A stretch of DNA of 64,000 bases from Streptomyces natalensis ATCC 27448 (GTDB taxonomy: Bacteria > Actinomycetota > Actinomycetes > Streptomycetales > Streptomycetaceae): contig NZ_JRKI01000008.1 in the NCBI RefSeq assembly GCF_000935125.1, forward strand, positions 62,001-126,000, in the 5' to 3' direction. Positions within the stretch are counted from its first letter, which is position 1, and each line of letters begins with the position of its first letter. Made by a program: the position numbers and the translations under genes. Positions 1-7,799 of this stretch are shown piece after piece. The notes under the pieces were generated by a model, which had not been told where the DNA came from, made no database searches, and saw only the letters and a program-made list of their open reading frames with translations.

Positions 1-1
1 G

Positions 2-139
2 TACGTCCTGCACCCGTACCAGATGGTCAAGGACCTGCGCACCGAGTTCGAGGTCGGCAACCCCACCGCGGTGCTGGACGGCGACATCGACGGCTTCCTG
101 GAGGCCGGGATCCGCTGGCGCAAGCAGCAGGAGAAGTAG
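2..139 (+). CDS. prfB: Peptide chain release factor 2 (C-terminal end, partial)
   Basis: Only the last 45 codons are inside the window; the gene begins upstream. The visible tail reads [20 protein letters not shown] and ends [15 protein letters not shown], which is the highly conserved C-terminal segment of bacterial RF2. RF2 releases the finished peptide at UGA and UAA codons in the ribosomal A site. The GGQ and SPF recognition motifs lie outside the window. A strong hairpin follows 25 bases after the stop. Position upstream of ftsE, ftsX and smpB agrees with Streptomyces gene order. Confidence 0.93.
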   Translation, partial: YVLHPYQMVKDLRTEFEVGNPTAVLDGDIDGFLEAGIRWRKQQEK

Positions 140-163
140 CCGTCCGCGGGCCGCTGACTCCGG

Positions 164-196
164 AACAACTGTCTCCTTCGGGGAGGCAGTTGTTTT
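164..196 (+). terminator. Rho-independent terminator of prfB
   Basis: A 13-bp stem with one G-T pair (left arm 164-176, right arm 182-194) closes a five-base loop starting TTCG and ends in a TTTT run. It is the only strong hairpin between prfB and the next gene. Confidence 0.85.
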
Positions 197-463
197 GCGT
201 GGAGGGGCTTTGGTCACAGTCGTATGTCCATGTACCACCCAACACCCAGCAATTCGGGCATCGCGTCTTTATTCGACCTTGACGATGTTGGCCGAACTGG
301 GAAGGCTGGGCGGCGGCATGCGTATGTCTGGGGCGCGTGTATGAACGGGGAGATGAGGGGCCCGGCCGCTACGTGCGGGCCCGTGACTCGCGTACCCCCA
401 CCGGCTCGTCGCCCCGTACAGCGGTGCTCCAATGACGAGTTCAGCTACTGGGGGTAGCAGTAC
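197..463. other. Intergenic region upstream of the LAETG protein gene
   Basis: This stretch is locally less GC-rich than its surroundings. It holds a small hairpin (GCCCG 360-364 with CGGGC 376-380) and a TTGACG at 279-284 that could be a -35 hexamer, but I see no convincing -10 at the right spacing. No gene-like reading frame stands out. Confidence 0.5.
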
Positions 464-1315
464 ATGACGAAGAAGACGCGGCTGCGCGTAGCGCGCATTG
501 CAGCCGGTGCGGTGATCGCGGCGGGTGCGTCGCTCACCGCCGCCGGTGCCGCCTCGGCGGCCGAGGTCGGCCAGAAGCAGAGTGCCGGCGACAACTGCAG
601 CCCGCTCGACCCGCTGCACCTGTTCTGTGACGACAGCAGCGGTGGCGCCTCCACCGGCGGTGACTCCTCCGGTGGCGACACCGGCGGTGACAACGGCGGC
701 GACGACTCCACCGGCGGTCTGATCACCGGCGGCACGACCGACGGTGGCACCACCGACGGCGGTACGACCGACGGTGGGACCACCACTGACGGTGGCACCA
801 CCGACGGCGGCACCACGGACGGTGGCACCACGGACGGCGGCACCACCACCAACGGTGGCACCGACGGCGGTCACAGCACCGGTGGCGGCAACAACGGCGG
901 CACCGACGGCGGTCACAGCAACGGTGGCAGCACCGGCGGCCACAGCACCGGCGGCGGCAACGGTGGCAGCACCGGCGGTCACACCAGCGGTGGCAGCACC
1001 ACCGGTGGCGGCAGCGCCACGGGCGGCGGCAGCACCACGGGCGGTGGCAGCACCACCGGTGGCGACAGCACCGGCACCGGCACCGACAACGAGGGCTCCC
1101 ACCCGATCGAGCAGCCGGGCAAGGGCAAGGAGGGCATGTCCGACACCCCCGGTCAGGCCAAGCAGCAGCCGAAGGGCGGCGAGCTTGCCGAGACCGGTTC
1201 CTCCGGCACCACCTTCCTGCTGATCGGCGCGGCGACCATGATCGCGGGCGGTGTGGGCTTCCGCATCCTGCCCCGTCTGATCAACAAGAACGGTGGCGGC
1301 GCGGCCGCGGCCTGA
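464..1315 (+). CDS. Sortase-anchored (LAETG) surface protein with DGGTT-type repeats
   Basis: 283 residues. A basic N-terminus and hydrophobic stretch end in AASA/A near residue 32, a Sec signal peptide. Two cysteines (C45, C55) flank a short conserved-looking segment. Residues about 56-210 are a low-complexity run made almost only of Gly, Thr, Ser, Asp and Asn, dominated by TTDGG and later STGG units. The end carries LAETG at 241-245, a hydrophobic segment and a basic tail (RLINK), the layout of a cell-wall sorting signal; LAXTG is the motif used by class E sortases of Actinobacteria. The protein is therefore probably linked to peptidoglycan, with the repeat region acting as a stalk. No catalytic domain is visible. 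Start chosen at ATG 464 because the signal peptide begins there; the upstream ribosome-binding sequence (GGGGGTAG) is modest. Confidence 0.85.
   Translation: MTKKTRLRVARIAAGAVIAAGASLTAAGAASAAEVGQKQSAGDNCSPLDPLHLFCDDSSGGASTGGDSSGGDTGGDNGGDDSTGGLITGGTTDGGTTDGGTTDGGTTTDGGTTDGGTTDGGTTDGGTTTNGGTDGGHSTGGGNNGGTDGGHSNGGSTGGHSTGGGNGGSTGGHTSGGSTTGGGSATGGGSTTGGGSTTGGDSTGTGTDNEGSHPIEQPGKGKEGMSDTPGQAKQQPKGGELAETGSSGTTFLLIGAATMIAGGVGFRILPRLINKNGGGAAAA
722..1072 (+). repeat. In-frame Gly/Thr/Asp/Ser coding repeat
   Basis: Tandem in-frame units of mostly 12 to 15 bases (GACGGTGGCACCACC-like) encode DGGTT, then GGHSTGG and GGGSTT variants. Synonymous changes between units show the array is old enough to have drifted. 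The phase is kept throughout. Confidence 0.85.
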
Positions 1316-1332
1316 CGCTGACACGCAGTGAA

Positions 1333-1375
1333 CGAAGGGCCCGGGGTGGCAGCACCCCGGGCCCTTCGGCGTTTC
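1333..1375 (+). terminator. Terminator of the LAETG protein gene
   Basis: A perfect 15-bp stem (1334-1348 with 1353-1367) around a GCAG loop, extended by one C-G pair, is followed by GCGTTTCT. It starts 18 bases after the stop codon. Confidence 0.85.
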
Positions 1376-1520
1376 TGTGACTCAGCTCCTGTAACTCATC
1401 GGTACGCGCACGACCAGTTACCATAAGTGACGGAGCTCCACCCCTCGGGAGTGCCCCCTGGCTCCCTGGCCGCCCGCGCACCGACCCGGCGCATCCCGGC
1501 CCCCGCCGGAGCCGGACGGC

Positions 1521-1712
1521 TCAGACGGCCTGGTGGAGCAGCACCGCGACCGCGACCAGAGCGATCAGCAGGGCCACCAGCGCCACGGGGCTGAGCTGGC
1601 CGAATATGCCCTCTTGCTGCTGAAGCCGTTGCCTGCTGGCCCGGCACACAGAGCAGCGGCCCTCGCTCACAGGGGCCGCGCAGTTGGCGCACACCAATCG
1701 GTCGTACGTCAT
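1521..1712 (-). CDS. Small zinc-ribbon, single-pass membrane protein
   Basis: 63 residues starting MTYDRLVCANCAAPV. Two CxxC pairs (CANC and CSVC) within the first 25 residues form a likely zinc ribbon, followed by a Gln-rich linker and one C-terminal hydrophobic helix (SPVALVALLIALVAVAVLL). Start chosen at 1712 because GAGGGAGG lies just upstream on this strand; a longer in-frame start at 1769 has no such signal. It lies convergent to the LAETG gene and divergent from ftsE. Similar short proteins occur near ftsE in Streptomyces as far as I recall; the function is unknown. Confidence 0.75.
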   Translation of the reverse strand: MTYDRLVCANCAAPVSEGRCSVCRASRQRLQQQEGIFGQLSPVALVALLIALVAVAVLLHQAV

Positions 1713-2004
1713 GCGACCTCCCTCTTCACTGCGCCAACGCACCGGAAGGCGCATTGGTTCCCCTACCACTGTGCCAGCTTCCCGGCCGAACGGCGCGCCC
1801 CGCGCACCTGTGCTCCATTTGCCCGCCTCGATGCCCTGACAGCCCGCCCGGATGACGGGAATGTCCGGCTACATGCCGTGAATAAATGCACCAACCGCCT
1901 CCGGCGACTGCGCTGCCGCGCGAGGTTCGCGTATGGTCACGCACACCGACGGGAGCCGCAACACGGCAACCCGTGCCCCTACCCAGGTCGACCGTGGTGC
2001 ATCA

Positions 2005-2694
2005 GTGATCCGATTCGACAACGTCTCCAAGACCTACCCGAAGCAGAATCGCCCCGCCCTCAGGGATGTCTCCCTGGAGATCGAACGCGGCGAGTTCGTC
2101 TTCCTGGTGGGTTCCTCGGGCTCCGGTAAGTCCACCTTCCTGCGGCTGCTCCTCCGTGAGGAGCGCGCCAGTCATGGCGCCGTGCACGTACTGGGCAAGG
2201 ACCTCGCGAAGCTGTCCAACTGGAAGGTCCCGCAGATGCGGCGCCAGGTGGGCACCGTCTTCCAGGACTTCCGGCTGCTCCCCAACAAGACGGTGGGGCA
2301 GAATGTCGCCTTCGCCCTCGAGGTCATCGGCAAACCGCGCGGACAGATCCGCAAGACGGTCCCCGAGGTCCTCGAACTCGTCGGCCTCGGTGGCAAAGAG
2401 GACCGTATGCCCGGCGAACTCTCCGGTGGTGAGCAGCAGCGCGTCGCCATCGCGCGGGCCTTCGTCAACCGCCCGATGCTTCTCATCGCGGACGAGCCCA
2501 CCGGTAACCTCGACCCGCAGACATCGGTCGGCATCATGAAGCTGCTGGACCGGATCAACCGGACCGGTACGACCGTGGTCATGGCCACCCACGACCAGCA
2601 GATCGTCGACCAGATGCGCAAGCGCGTCATGGAACTCGAAAAGGGTCGGCTCGTCCGCGACCAGTCGCGGGGCGTGTACGGCTACCAGCACTAA
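2005..2694 (+). CDS. ftsE: Cell division ATP-binding protein FtsE
   Basis: 229 residues from GTG 2005 ([12 protein letters not shown]). ABC ATPase with Walker [10 protein letters not shown] (36-44), Q-loop (VFQDFRLL), signature LSGGEQQR, Walker [14 protein letters not shown] and the H-loop (MATHD). FtsE works with FtsX at the inner membrane to gate peptidoglycan hydrolases at division or growth sites. ftsX follows 32 bases downstream. Start 2005 gives the usual length for the family; an in-frame ATG at 1933 with a GAGG eight bases upstream would add 24 residues not typical of FtsE and is the main alternative. The last 23 bases of the gene are tandemly duplicated just after the stop. Confidence 0.95.
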   Translation: MIRFDNVSKTYPKQNRPALRDVSLEIERGEFVFLVGSSGSGKSTFLRLLLREERASHGAVHVLGKDLAKLSNWKVPQMRRQVGTVFQDFRLLPNKTVGQNVAFALEVIGKPRGQIRKTVPEVLELVGLGGKEDRMPGELSGGEQQRVAIARAFVNRPMLLIADEPTGNLDPQTSVGIMKLLDRINRTGTTVVMATHDQQIVDQMRKRVMELEKGRLVRDQSRGVYGYQH

Positions 2695-2717
2695 GCGTGT
2701 ACGGCCACCAGCACTGA
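2672..2717 (+). repeat. 23-bp tandem duplication of the ftsE 3' end
   Basis: Bases 2672-2694, which encode the last residues and TAA of ftsE, are followed directly by 2695-2717, identical at 21 of 23 positions. The second copy contains a TGA in the same frame and lies in the ftsE-ftsX spacer. Confidence 0.95.
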
Positions 2718-2726
2718 AAGGACGCC

Positions 2727-3638
2727 ATGCGCGCCCAGTTCGTCCTGTCGGAGATCGGCGTCGGTCTCCGCCGAAACCTCACGATGACCTTCGCGGTCAT
2801 CGTCTCCGTAGCCCTCTCCCTGGGTCTGTTCGGCGCCTCGCTGCTGATGCGCGACCAGGTCAGCACCATGAAGGGCTATTGGTACGACAAGGTCAACGTC
2901 TCCATCTTCTTCTGCAACAAGAACGACGCCGACACAGGTGCCAACTGCGCCAAGGGTGCGGCCACAGAGCAGCAGAAGAACGACATCCTGGCCGAGCTGC
3001 ACCGTCTGCCGATCGTCCAGAACGTGCAGCACGAGACCAGCGACCAGGCGTACAAGCACTACAAGGAGCAGTTCGGCGACACGCCCGTCGCCGGGCTGGT
3101 GACCCCCGACCAGCTGCCGGAGTCCTTCCGGGTCAAGCTCAAGGACCCCACGAAGTACGACGTGATCAAGTCGGCGTTCTCCGAGCGGCCCGGCGTCCAG
3201 GAGGTACAGGACCAACGTGACACCGTTGAGCCGCTGTTCAACCTCCTTAACGGCATGAACATCGCCGCGCTGTGCGTGATGGGGCTGATGCTGATCGTTG
3301 CCCTGATGCTGATCGTCAACACCGTCCGGGTGTCGGCGTTCAGCAGGCGGCGCGAGACCGGGATCATGCGCCTGGTGGGCGCGTCCAGCTTCTACATCCA
3401 GATGCCGTTCATCCTGGAGGCCGCCATCGCGGGCCTGCTGGGCGCCGCGTTCGCCTGTGTGCTGATCGTGGGCGGCAAGGCCATCCTCATCAACAACTGG
3501 CTGGCCCAGAAGATCCAGGTGATCAACTTCATCGGCTGGGACTCGGTGGCGCAGGTGCTGCCGCTGGTCCTGCTGATCGGCCTGCTGATGCCGGCCCTCG
3601 CCGCGTTCTTCGCCTTGCGCAAGTACCTCAAGGTGTGA
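2727..3638 (+). CDS. ftsX: Cell division membrane protein FtsX
   Basis: 303 residues. One transmembrane helix near residues 20-42, a large extracytoplasmic domain (about 45-185) with two cysteines (CNKNDADTGANC) that may be disulfide-bonded, then three C-terminal helices typical of the FtsX/MacB permease fold. It forms a complex with FtsE and signals to cell-wall hydrolases. GAAAGGA lies seven bases before ATG 2727. Co-transcribed with ftsE, and closed by the hairpin at 3650. Confidence 0.95.
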   Translation: MRAQFVLSEIGVGLRRNLTMTFAVIVSVALSLGLFGASLLMRDQVSTMKGYWYDKVNVSIFFCNKNDADTGANCAKGAATEQQKNDILAELHRLPIVQNVQHETSDQAYKHYKEQFGDTPVAGLVTPDQLPESFRVKLKDPTKYDVIKSAFSERPGVQEVQDQRDTVEPLFNLLNGMNIAALCVMGLMLIVALMLIVNTVRVSAFSRRRETGIMRLVGASSFYIQMPFILEAAIAGLLGAAFACVLIVGGKAILINNWLAQKIQVINFIGWDSVAQVLPLVLLIGLLMPALAAFFALRKYLKV

Positions 3639-3649
3639 ACTTTGCCAAG

Positions 3650-3687
3650 GGGCGCCGTACGGTCAACTCGCCGTACGGCGCCCTTTT
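3650..3687 (+). terminator. Terminator of ftsEX
   Basis: A perfect 13-bp stem (3650-3662 with 3671-3683), eight-base loop and TTTT tail. Confidence 0.92.
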
Positions 3688-3693
3688 GTCCCC

Positions 3694-3699
3694 TAGACT
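3694..3699 (+). promoter_or_regulatory. Putative -10 box for a leaderless ctp transcript
   Basis: TAGACT lies seven bases before ATG 3707 with no ribosome-binding sequence between. That spacing would put transcription initiation at or next to the start codon, a frequent arrangement in Streptomyces. The same hexamer at the same distance precedes the gene at 50770. Confidence 0.5.
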
Positions 3700-3706
3700 C
3701 ACCGCC

Positions 3707-4909
3707 ATGTCGGGCCCGTGTTCCTACGACCGGCCCCGCCGCATTCGCCGCGGGGCGGCCCTGACGTTGATCTTCGCCACCGTCCTCGCCACCGGTGTGG
3801 CGACCGGTACTTGGGGCGAACGGGCCGAAGGCGCCGTCGAGGCGTCCGCCCCCCGCCCGGCCGCCGCGGCCGCCCCCAAGGGCGGCACCGCCGACCGCGC
3901 GGCCGTCGAACGCGCCGCGGCCCAGGCCATGGCGGACGGCAAATCCGGCTCCCAGGCCGCCGCCGATGTCGTCAGCCGCAGCGGCGACCGCTGGTCGACG
4001 ATCTACACGCCCGGCGAGTTCAAGGACTTCCAGCAGCAGTTGGACGGCTCGTACGTCGGCGTCGGCCTGTGGGTACGGCAGGCCGGCGGCGGCCGCATCC
4101 AGGTGTCGCGGGTGGCGCCCGGCAGTCCCGCCGCACGGGCCGGTATCGCCATCGGCGACCGGCTGCGCGCGATCAACGGCCGCACCACCCGGGGCAGACC
4201 GGTCACCCAGATCGTCTCCCGGCTGCGCGGCGACGACCGCCGTCCCGCCGAGGGCGTCGGCACCCCGGTGGAGCTCGCCCTCGCGCACGGCTCCCACCGG
4301 TGGACCGTGACCCTGCGCCGCGTCCTGCTGAGGACCCAGAACGTCACCGTCGACCGGCTCGCCGGCCGCCACGGCCCCACCCGCATCAAGGTCGCCGCGT
4401 TCACCCAGGGCACCGGCGAAGCCGTCCGCCGGGCGGTGCGCCAGGCCGCCCCGCGCTCGGGCCTGCTGCTCGATCTGCGGGGCAATACCGGCGGCCTGGT
4501 CACCGAGTCCGTCGCCGCCGCCTCCGCCTTCCTGGACGGCGGTCTGGTCGCCACCTACGACGTCCGCGGCAGCCAGCGCGCCCTGTATGCCGAGCCGGGC
4601 GGCAACACCCGCATCCCCCTCGTCGTCCTCGTCGACGGCGGCACGATGAGCGCCGGCGAACTGCTGGCCGGCGCCCTCCAGGACCGTGGCCGGGCGATCG
4701 TCGTCGGTTCCCCGACCTTCGGCAAGGGCTCGGTCCAGATGCCCAGCCGCCTGGCCGACGGCTCGGTCGCCGAGCTCACCGTCGGCCACTACCGCACCCC
4801 CGCAGGCCGGGCCGTCGACGGCCGGGGCATCACCCCCGACCTGGTCGCCGGGCGGGGCGCGGAAAAACGGGCCCGCACAGTATTGAGTGGCCTCGGCACC
4901 GGCATGTAG
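3707..4909 (+). CDS. S41 family C-terminal processing protease (PDZ)
   Basis: 400 residues. A basic N-terminus and a hydrophobic stretch (about 18-38) give a signal peptide or anchor, then an Ala/Pro-rich linker, a PDZ domain (about 100-190, with the GSPAARAGIAIGDRLRAING signature) and an S41 protease domain. The catalytic Ser is S315 in GTMSAGEL and the general-base Lys is K340 in GKGSVQ. The 25-residue spacing equals that of the CtpA dyad. It probably cleaves C-terminal tails of exported proteins. It sits between ftsX and smpB as in other Streptomyces. The frame is open upstream of 3707, but those codons cross the ftsX terminator. Confidence 0.92.
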   Translation: MSGPCSYDRPRRIRRGAALTLIFATVLATGVATGTWGERAEGAVEASAPRPAAAAAPKGGTADRAAVERAAAQAMADGKSGSQAAADVVSRSGDRWSTIYTPGEFKDFQQQLDGSYVGVGLWVRQAGGGRIQVSRVAPGSPAARAGIAIGDRLRAINGRTTRGRPVTQIVSRLRGDDRRPAEGVGTPVELALAHGSHRWTVTLRRVLLRTQNVTVDRLAGRHGPTRIKVAAFTQGTGEAVRRAVRQAAPRSGLLLDLRGNTGGLVTESVAAASAFLDGGLVATYDVRGSQRALYAEPGGNTRIPLVVLVDGGTMSAGELLAGALQDRGRAIVVGSPTFGKGSVQMPSRLADGSVAELTVGHYRTPAGRAVDGRGITPDLVAGRGAEKRARTVLSGLGTGM

Positions 4910-4927
4910 TGCGAAAATGGCCTGACT

Positions 4928-5431
4928 ATGGCTAAGCAAAAGGGCAAGGGCAAAGACAAGGACCCCGGGCACAAGCTCGTGGCGCAGCACAAGAAGGCGC
5001 GGCACGACTACCACATTCTGGACACCTATGAGTGTGGTCTGGTGCTCACCGGCACCGAGGTGAAGTCGCTGCGGCAGGGCCGCGCCTCGCTGGTCGACGG
5101 ATTCGTCCAGATCGACCGCAATGAGGCATGGCTGCACAATGTCCACATCCCCGAATACGCCCAGGGGACGTGGACCAACCACAGCGCCCGCCGCAAGCGG
5201 AAGCTGCTGCTGCACCGTCTTGAGATCGACAAGCTGGAATCCAAGACGCAGGAGACCGGGCACACCATCGTGCCGCTGGCGCTCTACTTCAAGGGCGGCC
5301 GCGCCAAGGTCGAGATCGCCCTGGCGAAGGGCAAGAAGGAATACGACAAGCGGCAGACCCTCCGGGAACAGCAGGACCGTCGCGAGGCGGACCGTGCGAT
5401 GTCCGCGGCGCGGCGCCGTCAGCGGGCCTGA
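4928..5431 (+). CDS. smpB: SsrA-binding protein SmpB
   Basis: 167 residues with the OB-fold core (residues about 16-135: [20 protein letters not shown], then [10 protein letters not shown]) and the basic C-terminal tail ([16 protein letters not shown]) that enters the ribosome path in place of mRNA. SmpB binds the tRNA-like domain of tmRNA and brings it to stalled ribosomes. The tmRNA gene lies 163 bases downstream on the same strand, so both partners of trans-translation are neighbours here. Confidence 0.97.
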   Translation: MAKQKGKGKDKDPGHKLVAQHKKARHDYHILDTYECGLVLTGTEVKSLRQGRASLVDGFVQIDRNEAWLHNVHIPEYAQGTWTNHSARRKRKLLLHRLEIDKLESKTQETGHTIVPLALYFKGGRAKVEIALAKGKKEYDKRQTLREQQDRREADRAMSAARRRQRA

Positions 5432-5580
5432 CCGGGCTGGACCCTGCGGCCGGTCCGCCGGCCGCCCGGTGGCGGGGCTGTCGGGGTGCCGGGGAATACG
5501 CTGGCGACGTCGTGCGTTGTTCACGTACGATGGCTCAGCACCCCACGGAGGGTGCAGGCGCCCTGGTGTGGGTGCCGCTT

Positions 5581-5588
5581 TGATAAAT
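5581..5588 (+). promoter_or_regulatory. Putative -10 element of ssrA
   Basis: TGATAAAT ends seven bases before the inferred tmRNA 5' end at 5595. No clear -35 hexamer is visible at 17-18 bases upstream. A GCACCC/GGGTGC hairpin occupies 5538-5555. Confidence 0.5.
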
Positions 5589-5594
5589 CAACAT

Positions 5595-5961
5595 GGGGAT
5601 GATCGGTTTCGACAGCGGATGTCGAAGCAGGGGAAGCGAGTCGAGGAAGCGGCAATGATCTCGTTAACCATATGTCGCAACCAATAATCGCCAACACCAA
5701 GCGCGATTCCTTCGCCCTCGCTGCCTAAGTAGCGACTTGCGAAGTGTCAGCCCGGGGATGTTCCCGACCCGGATCCTGGCATCAGCTAGGGGACTAAACT
5801 TCTAGACCCGGTCACGGGGTGTAGAAGGAAATCAAACAGTGACTGGGCCCGTCGGAGACTTGTTCGCGTGATCTCCGGGGCCGAGAAAATCGCAGCGAAC
5901 TGCACTCGGAGAAGCCCTGATTCCGCACCGTTGGACGCGGGTTCGATTCCCGCCATCTCCA
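5595..5961 (+). ncRNA. ssrA: Transfer-messenger RNA (tmRNA)
   Basis: The 5' end GGGGATGATCGGTTTCGACA is the canonical tmRNA start, and the 3' end GTTCGATTCCCGCCATCTCC forms the T arm and acceptor strand; GGGGATG at 5595 pairs with CATCTCC at 5954-5960, and base 5961 is the discriminator. CCA is not encoded. The tag frame runs from GCC 5690 to TAA 5726-5728 and reads ANTKRDSFALAA. A -10-like TGATAAAT is at 5581-5588, seven bases before the 5' end. The tag directs proteins from stalled ribosomes to proteolysis. It is shorter than the S. coelicolor tag I recall (ANTKRDSSQQAFALAA). Confidence 0.97.
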
Positions 5962-5975
5962 CTCATCCCATGTAA

Positions 5976-6016
5976 GCCGGTGCCCCGCGAGATCCTCGCG
6001 GGGCACCGGCTTTTTT
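5976..6016 (+). terminator. Terminator of ssrA
   Basis: A perfect 16-bp stem (5976-5991 with 5995-6010), a three-base loop and six Ts. It is one of the clearest intrinsic terminators in the window. Confidence 0.96.
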
Positions 6017-6030
6017 GTGCCTCCGCGGCC

Positions 6031-6064
6031 GTTCCCTGGCTTGTTCCCTGGCTTGTTCCCCGGC
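6031..6064 (+). repeat. 12-bp tandem repeat downstream of ssrA
   Basis: GTTCCCTGGCTT occurs twice in tandem (6031-6042, 6043-6054), followed by a partial third copy GTTCCCCGGC (6055-6064). It lies between the ssrA terminator and the 3' end of the MFS gene. Confidence 0.9.
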
Positions 6065-6198
6065 AGCCCTGGCCGTGCCTGGGGGCACAGCCGCCCGGGC
6101 CGGGGGTCATCCCTGGGTATGAGAACCGTGGGTTGATGTGCCCGGCTTTCGCCGCCATCACACTGAGTCACATGAGCGAGCAACGAGATCACAGCGCC

Positions 6199-7623
6199 TC
6201 ATCCGGCATTAGGTGTCTGCCCCGAGGGGCGGGTGGCGAGCAGAGCAAGGGCGAAGGCGAGGGCGGCGGCCGTGGCGGGCACCGCATAGGCGAGACCGAG
6301 GTCGAGAGCGAAGAGACCGTCGGGGACGGCGGGATGCCGGGGCGGCGCGGAGGCGGACAGGCGGTCCACGGCGTAACCGCCCGCGGCCGAGCCCGTGGCG
6401 ATCCCGGCCTGGAGGGCGGTCACGGACAAGGTCATCCCCTCGTTCAGCTGGGCCGCCGGGGTGCGGGACTGGATCAGGCCCATACCGGTGACCATGGTCG
6501 GCGCGGTGGCCATCCCCGCCAGGAGCAGGGCGCAGGTCAGCGCCGTCAGGCTGCCCGTCCGGGCGGCGAGCAGGGGGAGCAGCATCAGGGCGGCCATGGT
6601 GCCGACGCAGCGGCGGAAGCGGCGGATCTGATGCGCGGGCCCGGTGGTCGGCGGAAGCAGGCCGTAGAGCAGGCCCGCCGCGCAGGAGCCGGCGGCCTGG
6701 AGGGCGAGCATTGCGCCGGCGGCGGACCGAGCGCCGTGGTCGTCGGCGTAGGCAAGGGTGACGACCTCCAGGGATCCGAAGATCGCGCCCGTGGAGAGGA
6801 AGGTGAGGAGGAGGGGCGGCAGCCCCGGTAGCCGTAGGGGAGTACGGGAGCGGGCCCGCGAGCCGGGGTGTCCGGCGGTGCGGGTGGCGATGGGGGGTTC
6901 GGTGCGGCGCTGGGCGGTGAAGAGGAGGACCCCCGTCAGGAAGCAGGCCGCCGCCACCAGGGTGCCGGCTTCCGGGAAGAGGGCGGTGCACAGGAAGGTG
7001 GCGAGGACGGGGCCGAGCATGAAGCAGAGTTCGTCCGCGGCCTGTTCGAAGGAGTTGGCGGTGTGGCGGGCGGCCGGGTCGTCACGGAAGAGATGGGCCC
7101 AGCGGGCGCGGGACATCCCGCCGGTGTTGGGGGTGGTGGCGGTGGCGGCGTAGGAGGCGAAGAGGGTCCAGGTGGGGGCGTGACAGTGGATGCAGAGGAG
7201 GAGGGAGAGCGAGCCGAGGACGGCGAAGACGGTGGCCGGGACGGCGATACGGGCCTGGCCGTGGCGGTCGATCAGCCGGGCGGTCAGCGGGCCGACCAGT
7301 GCCGTGGCCGCCAGGCCGGTTGCGGTGACGGCTCCGGCCAGCGCATAGGAGCCGCGGGTCGCGGAGATCATCAGAACCGCGCTGACGCTGAGCATGCCCA
7401 TGGGGAGGCGGGCCAGCAGATTGGCGGTGGTGAAGGCGCGGGTGCCGGGGACGGAGAAGAGCCGGCGATAGGGGGCGAGGAGACGAACGCCCGGCGGACG
7501 GATGCGGCGCGCGGGACGTACCGGCCGGACGCGCCGGGTGGACGGGACCGGGGCGGCCGGGACCGGGGTGGCCGGGCGTACCGGGGGTGCGGTGACGGGG
7601 CGGGAGGCGAGGAAGAGGATCAT
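6199..7623 (-). CDS. Major facilitator superfamily transporter
   Basis: 474 residues, predicted 12 hydrophobic helices, with a typical loop 2-3 motif (GPLTARLIDRHGQARI). The first about 50 residues are Pro/Arg-rich (PVTAPPVRPATPVPAAPVP) and unlike most MFS N-termini, so the true start could be further inside, just before YRRLFSVPGTRAF. It is divergent from a LysR regulator (start 7800), which probably controls it. The class resembles drug or metabolite exporters; the substrate cannot be read from sequence. Gene content here differs from the flanking conserved core. Confidence 0.8.
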   Translation of the reverse strand: MILFLASRPVTAPPVRPATPVPAAPVPSTRRVRPVRPARRIRPPGVRLLAPYRRLFSVPGTRAFTTANLLARLPMGMLSVSAVLMISATRGSYALAGAVTATGLAATALVGPLTARLIDRHGQARIAVPATVFAVLGSLSLLLCIHCHAPTWTLFASYAATATTPNTGGMSRARWAHLFRDDPAARHTANSFEQAADELCFMLGPVLATFLCTALFPEAGTLVAAACFLTGVLLFTAQRRTEPPIATRTAGHPGSRARSRTPLRLPGLPPLLLTFLSTGAIFGSLEVVTLAYADDHGARSAAGAMLALQAAGSCAAGLLYGLLPPTTGPAHQIRRFRRCVGTMAALMLLPLLAARTGSLTALTCALLLAGMATAPTMVTGMGLIQSRTPAAQLNEGMTLSVTALQAGIATGSAAGGYAVDRLSASAPPRHPAVPDGLFALDLGLAYAVPATAAALAFALALLATRPSGQTPNAG

Positions 7624-7799
7624 GCCTCTACGGTCGCCGGGCGGGACGAGGAGCGTCCAACACCTGGGGAAAGGGCATTAACGCACCTGCGTTGTGAGTG
7701 GGTGCGGTGGGGGTCATGGGCGCGGTGGAAGCCAAGCTGTGCGCTCCGCGCCGTGTGCTCCGTGTCGTGAGGGGTGGGTGCCGTGGGGAGGATGGCGCG

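Noticed and set aside
722..1072. Short regular repeats considered as a CRISPR array
   Set aside because: Units are contiguous, in frame and code for TTDGG/STGG; there are no unique spacers and no cas genes.
1533..2129. Plus-strand frame overlapping the zinc-ribbon gene and the ftsE start
   Set aside because: No ribosome-binding site, atypical composition and it runs out of frame into ftsE.
3392..5524. Long minus-strand open frame of about 700 codons across ftsX, ctp and smpB
   Set aside because: In 70-plus percent GC DNA the antisense frames of real genes are often open. It is Gly/Ala/Arg/Asp-rich without domains, and the plus-strand genes are certain.
5812..6192. Frames antisense to ssrA encoding segments such as WRESNPRPTVRNQG and GGNRTRV
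   Set aside because: These are the reverse complement of the tmRNA tRNA-like end; such peptides are well-known spurious annotations opposite tRNA and tmRNA genes.
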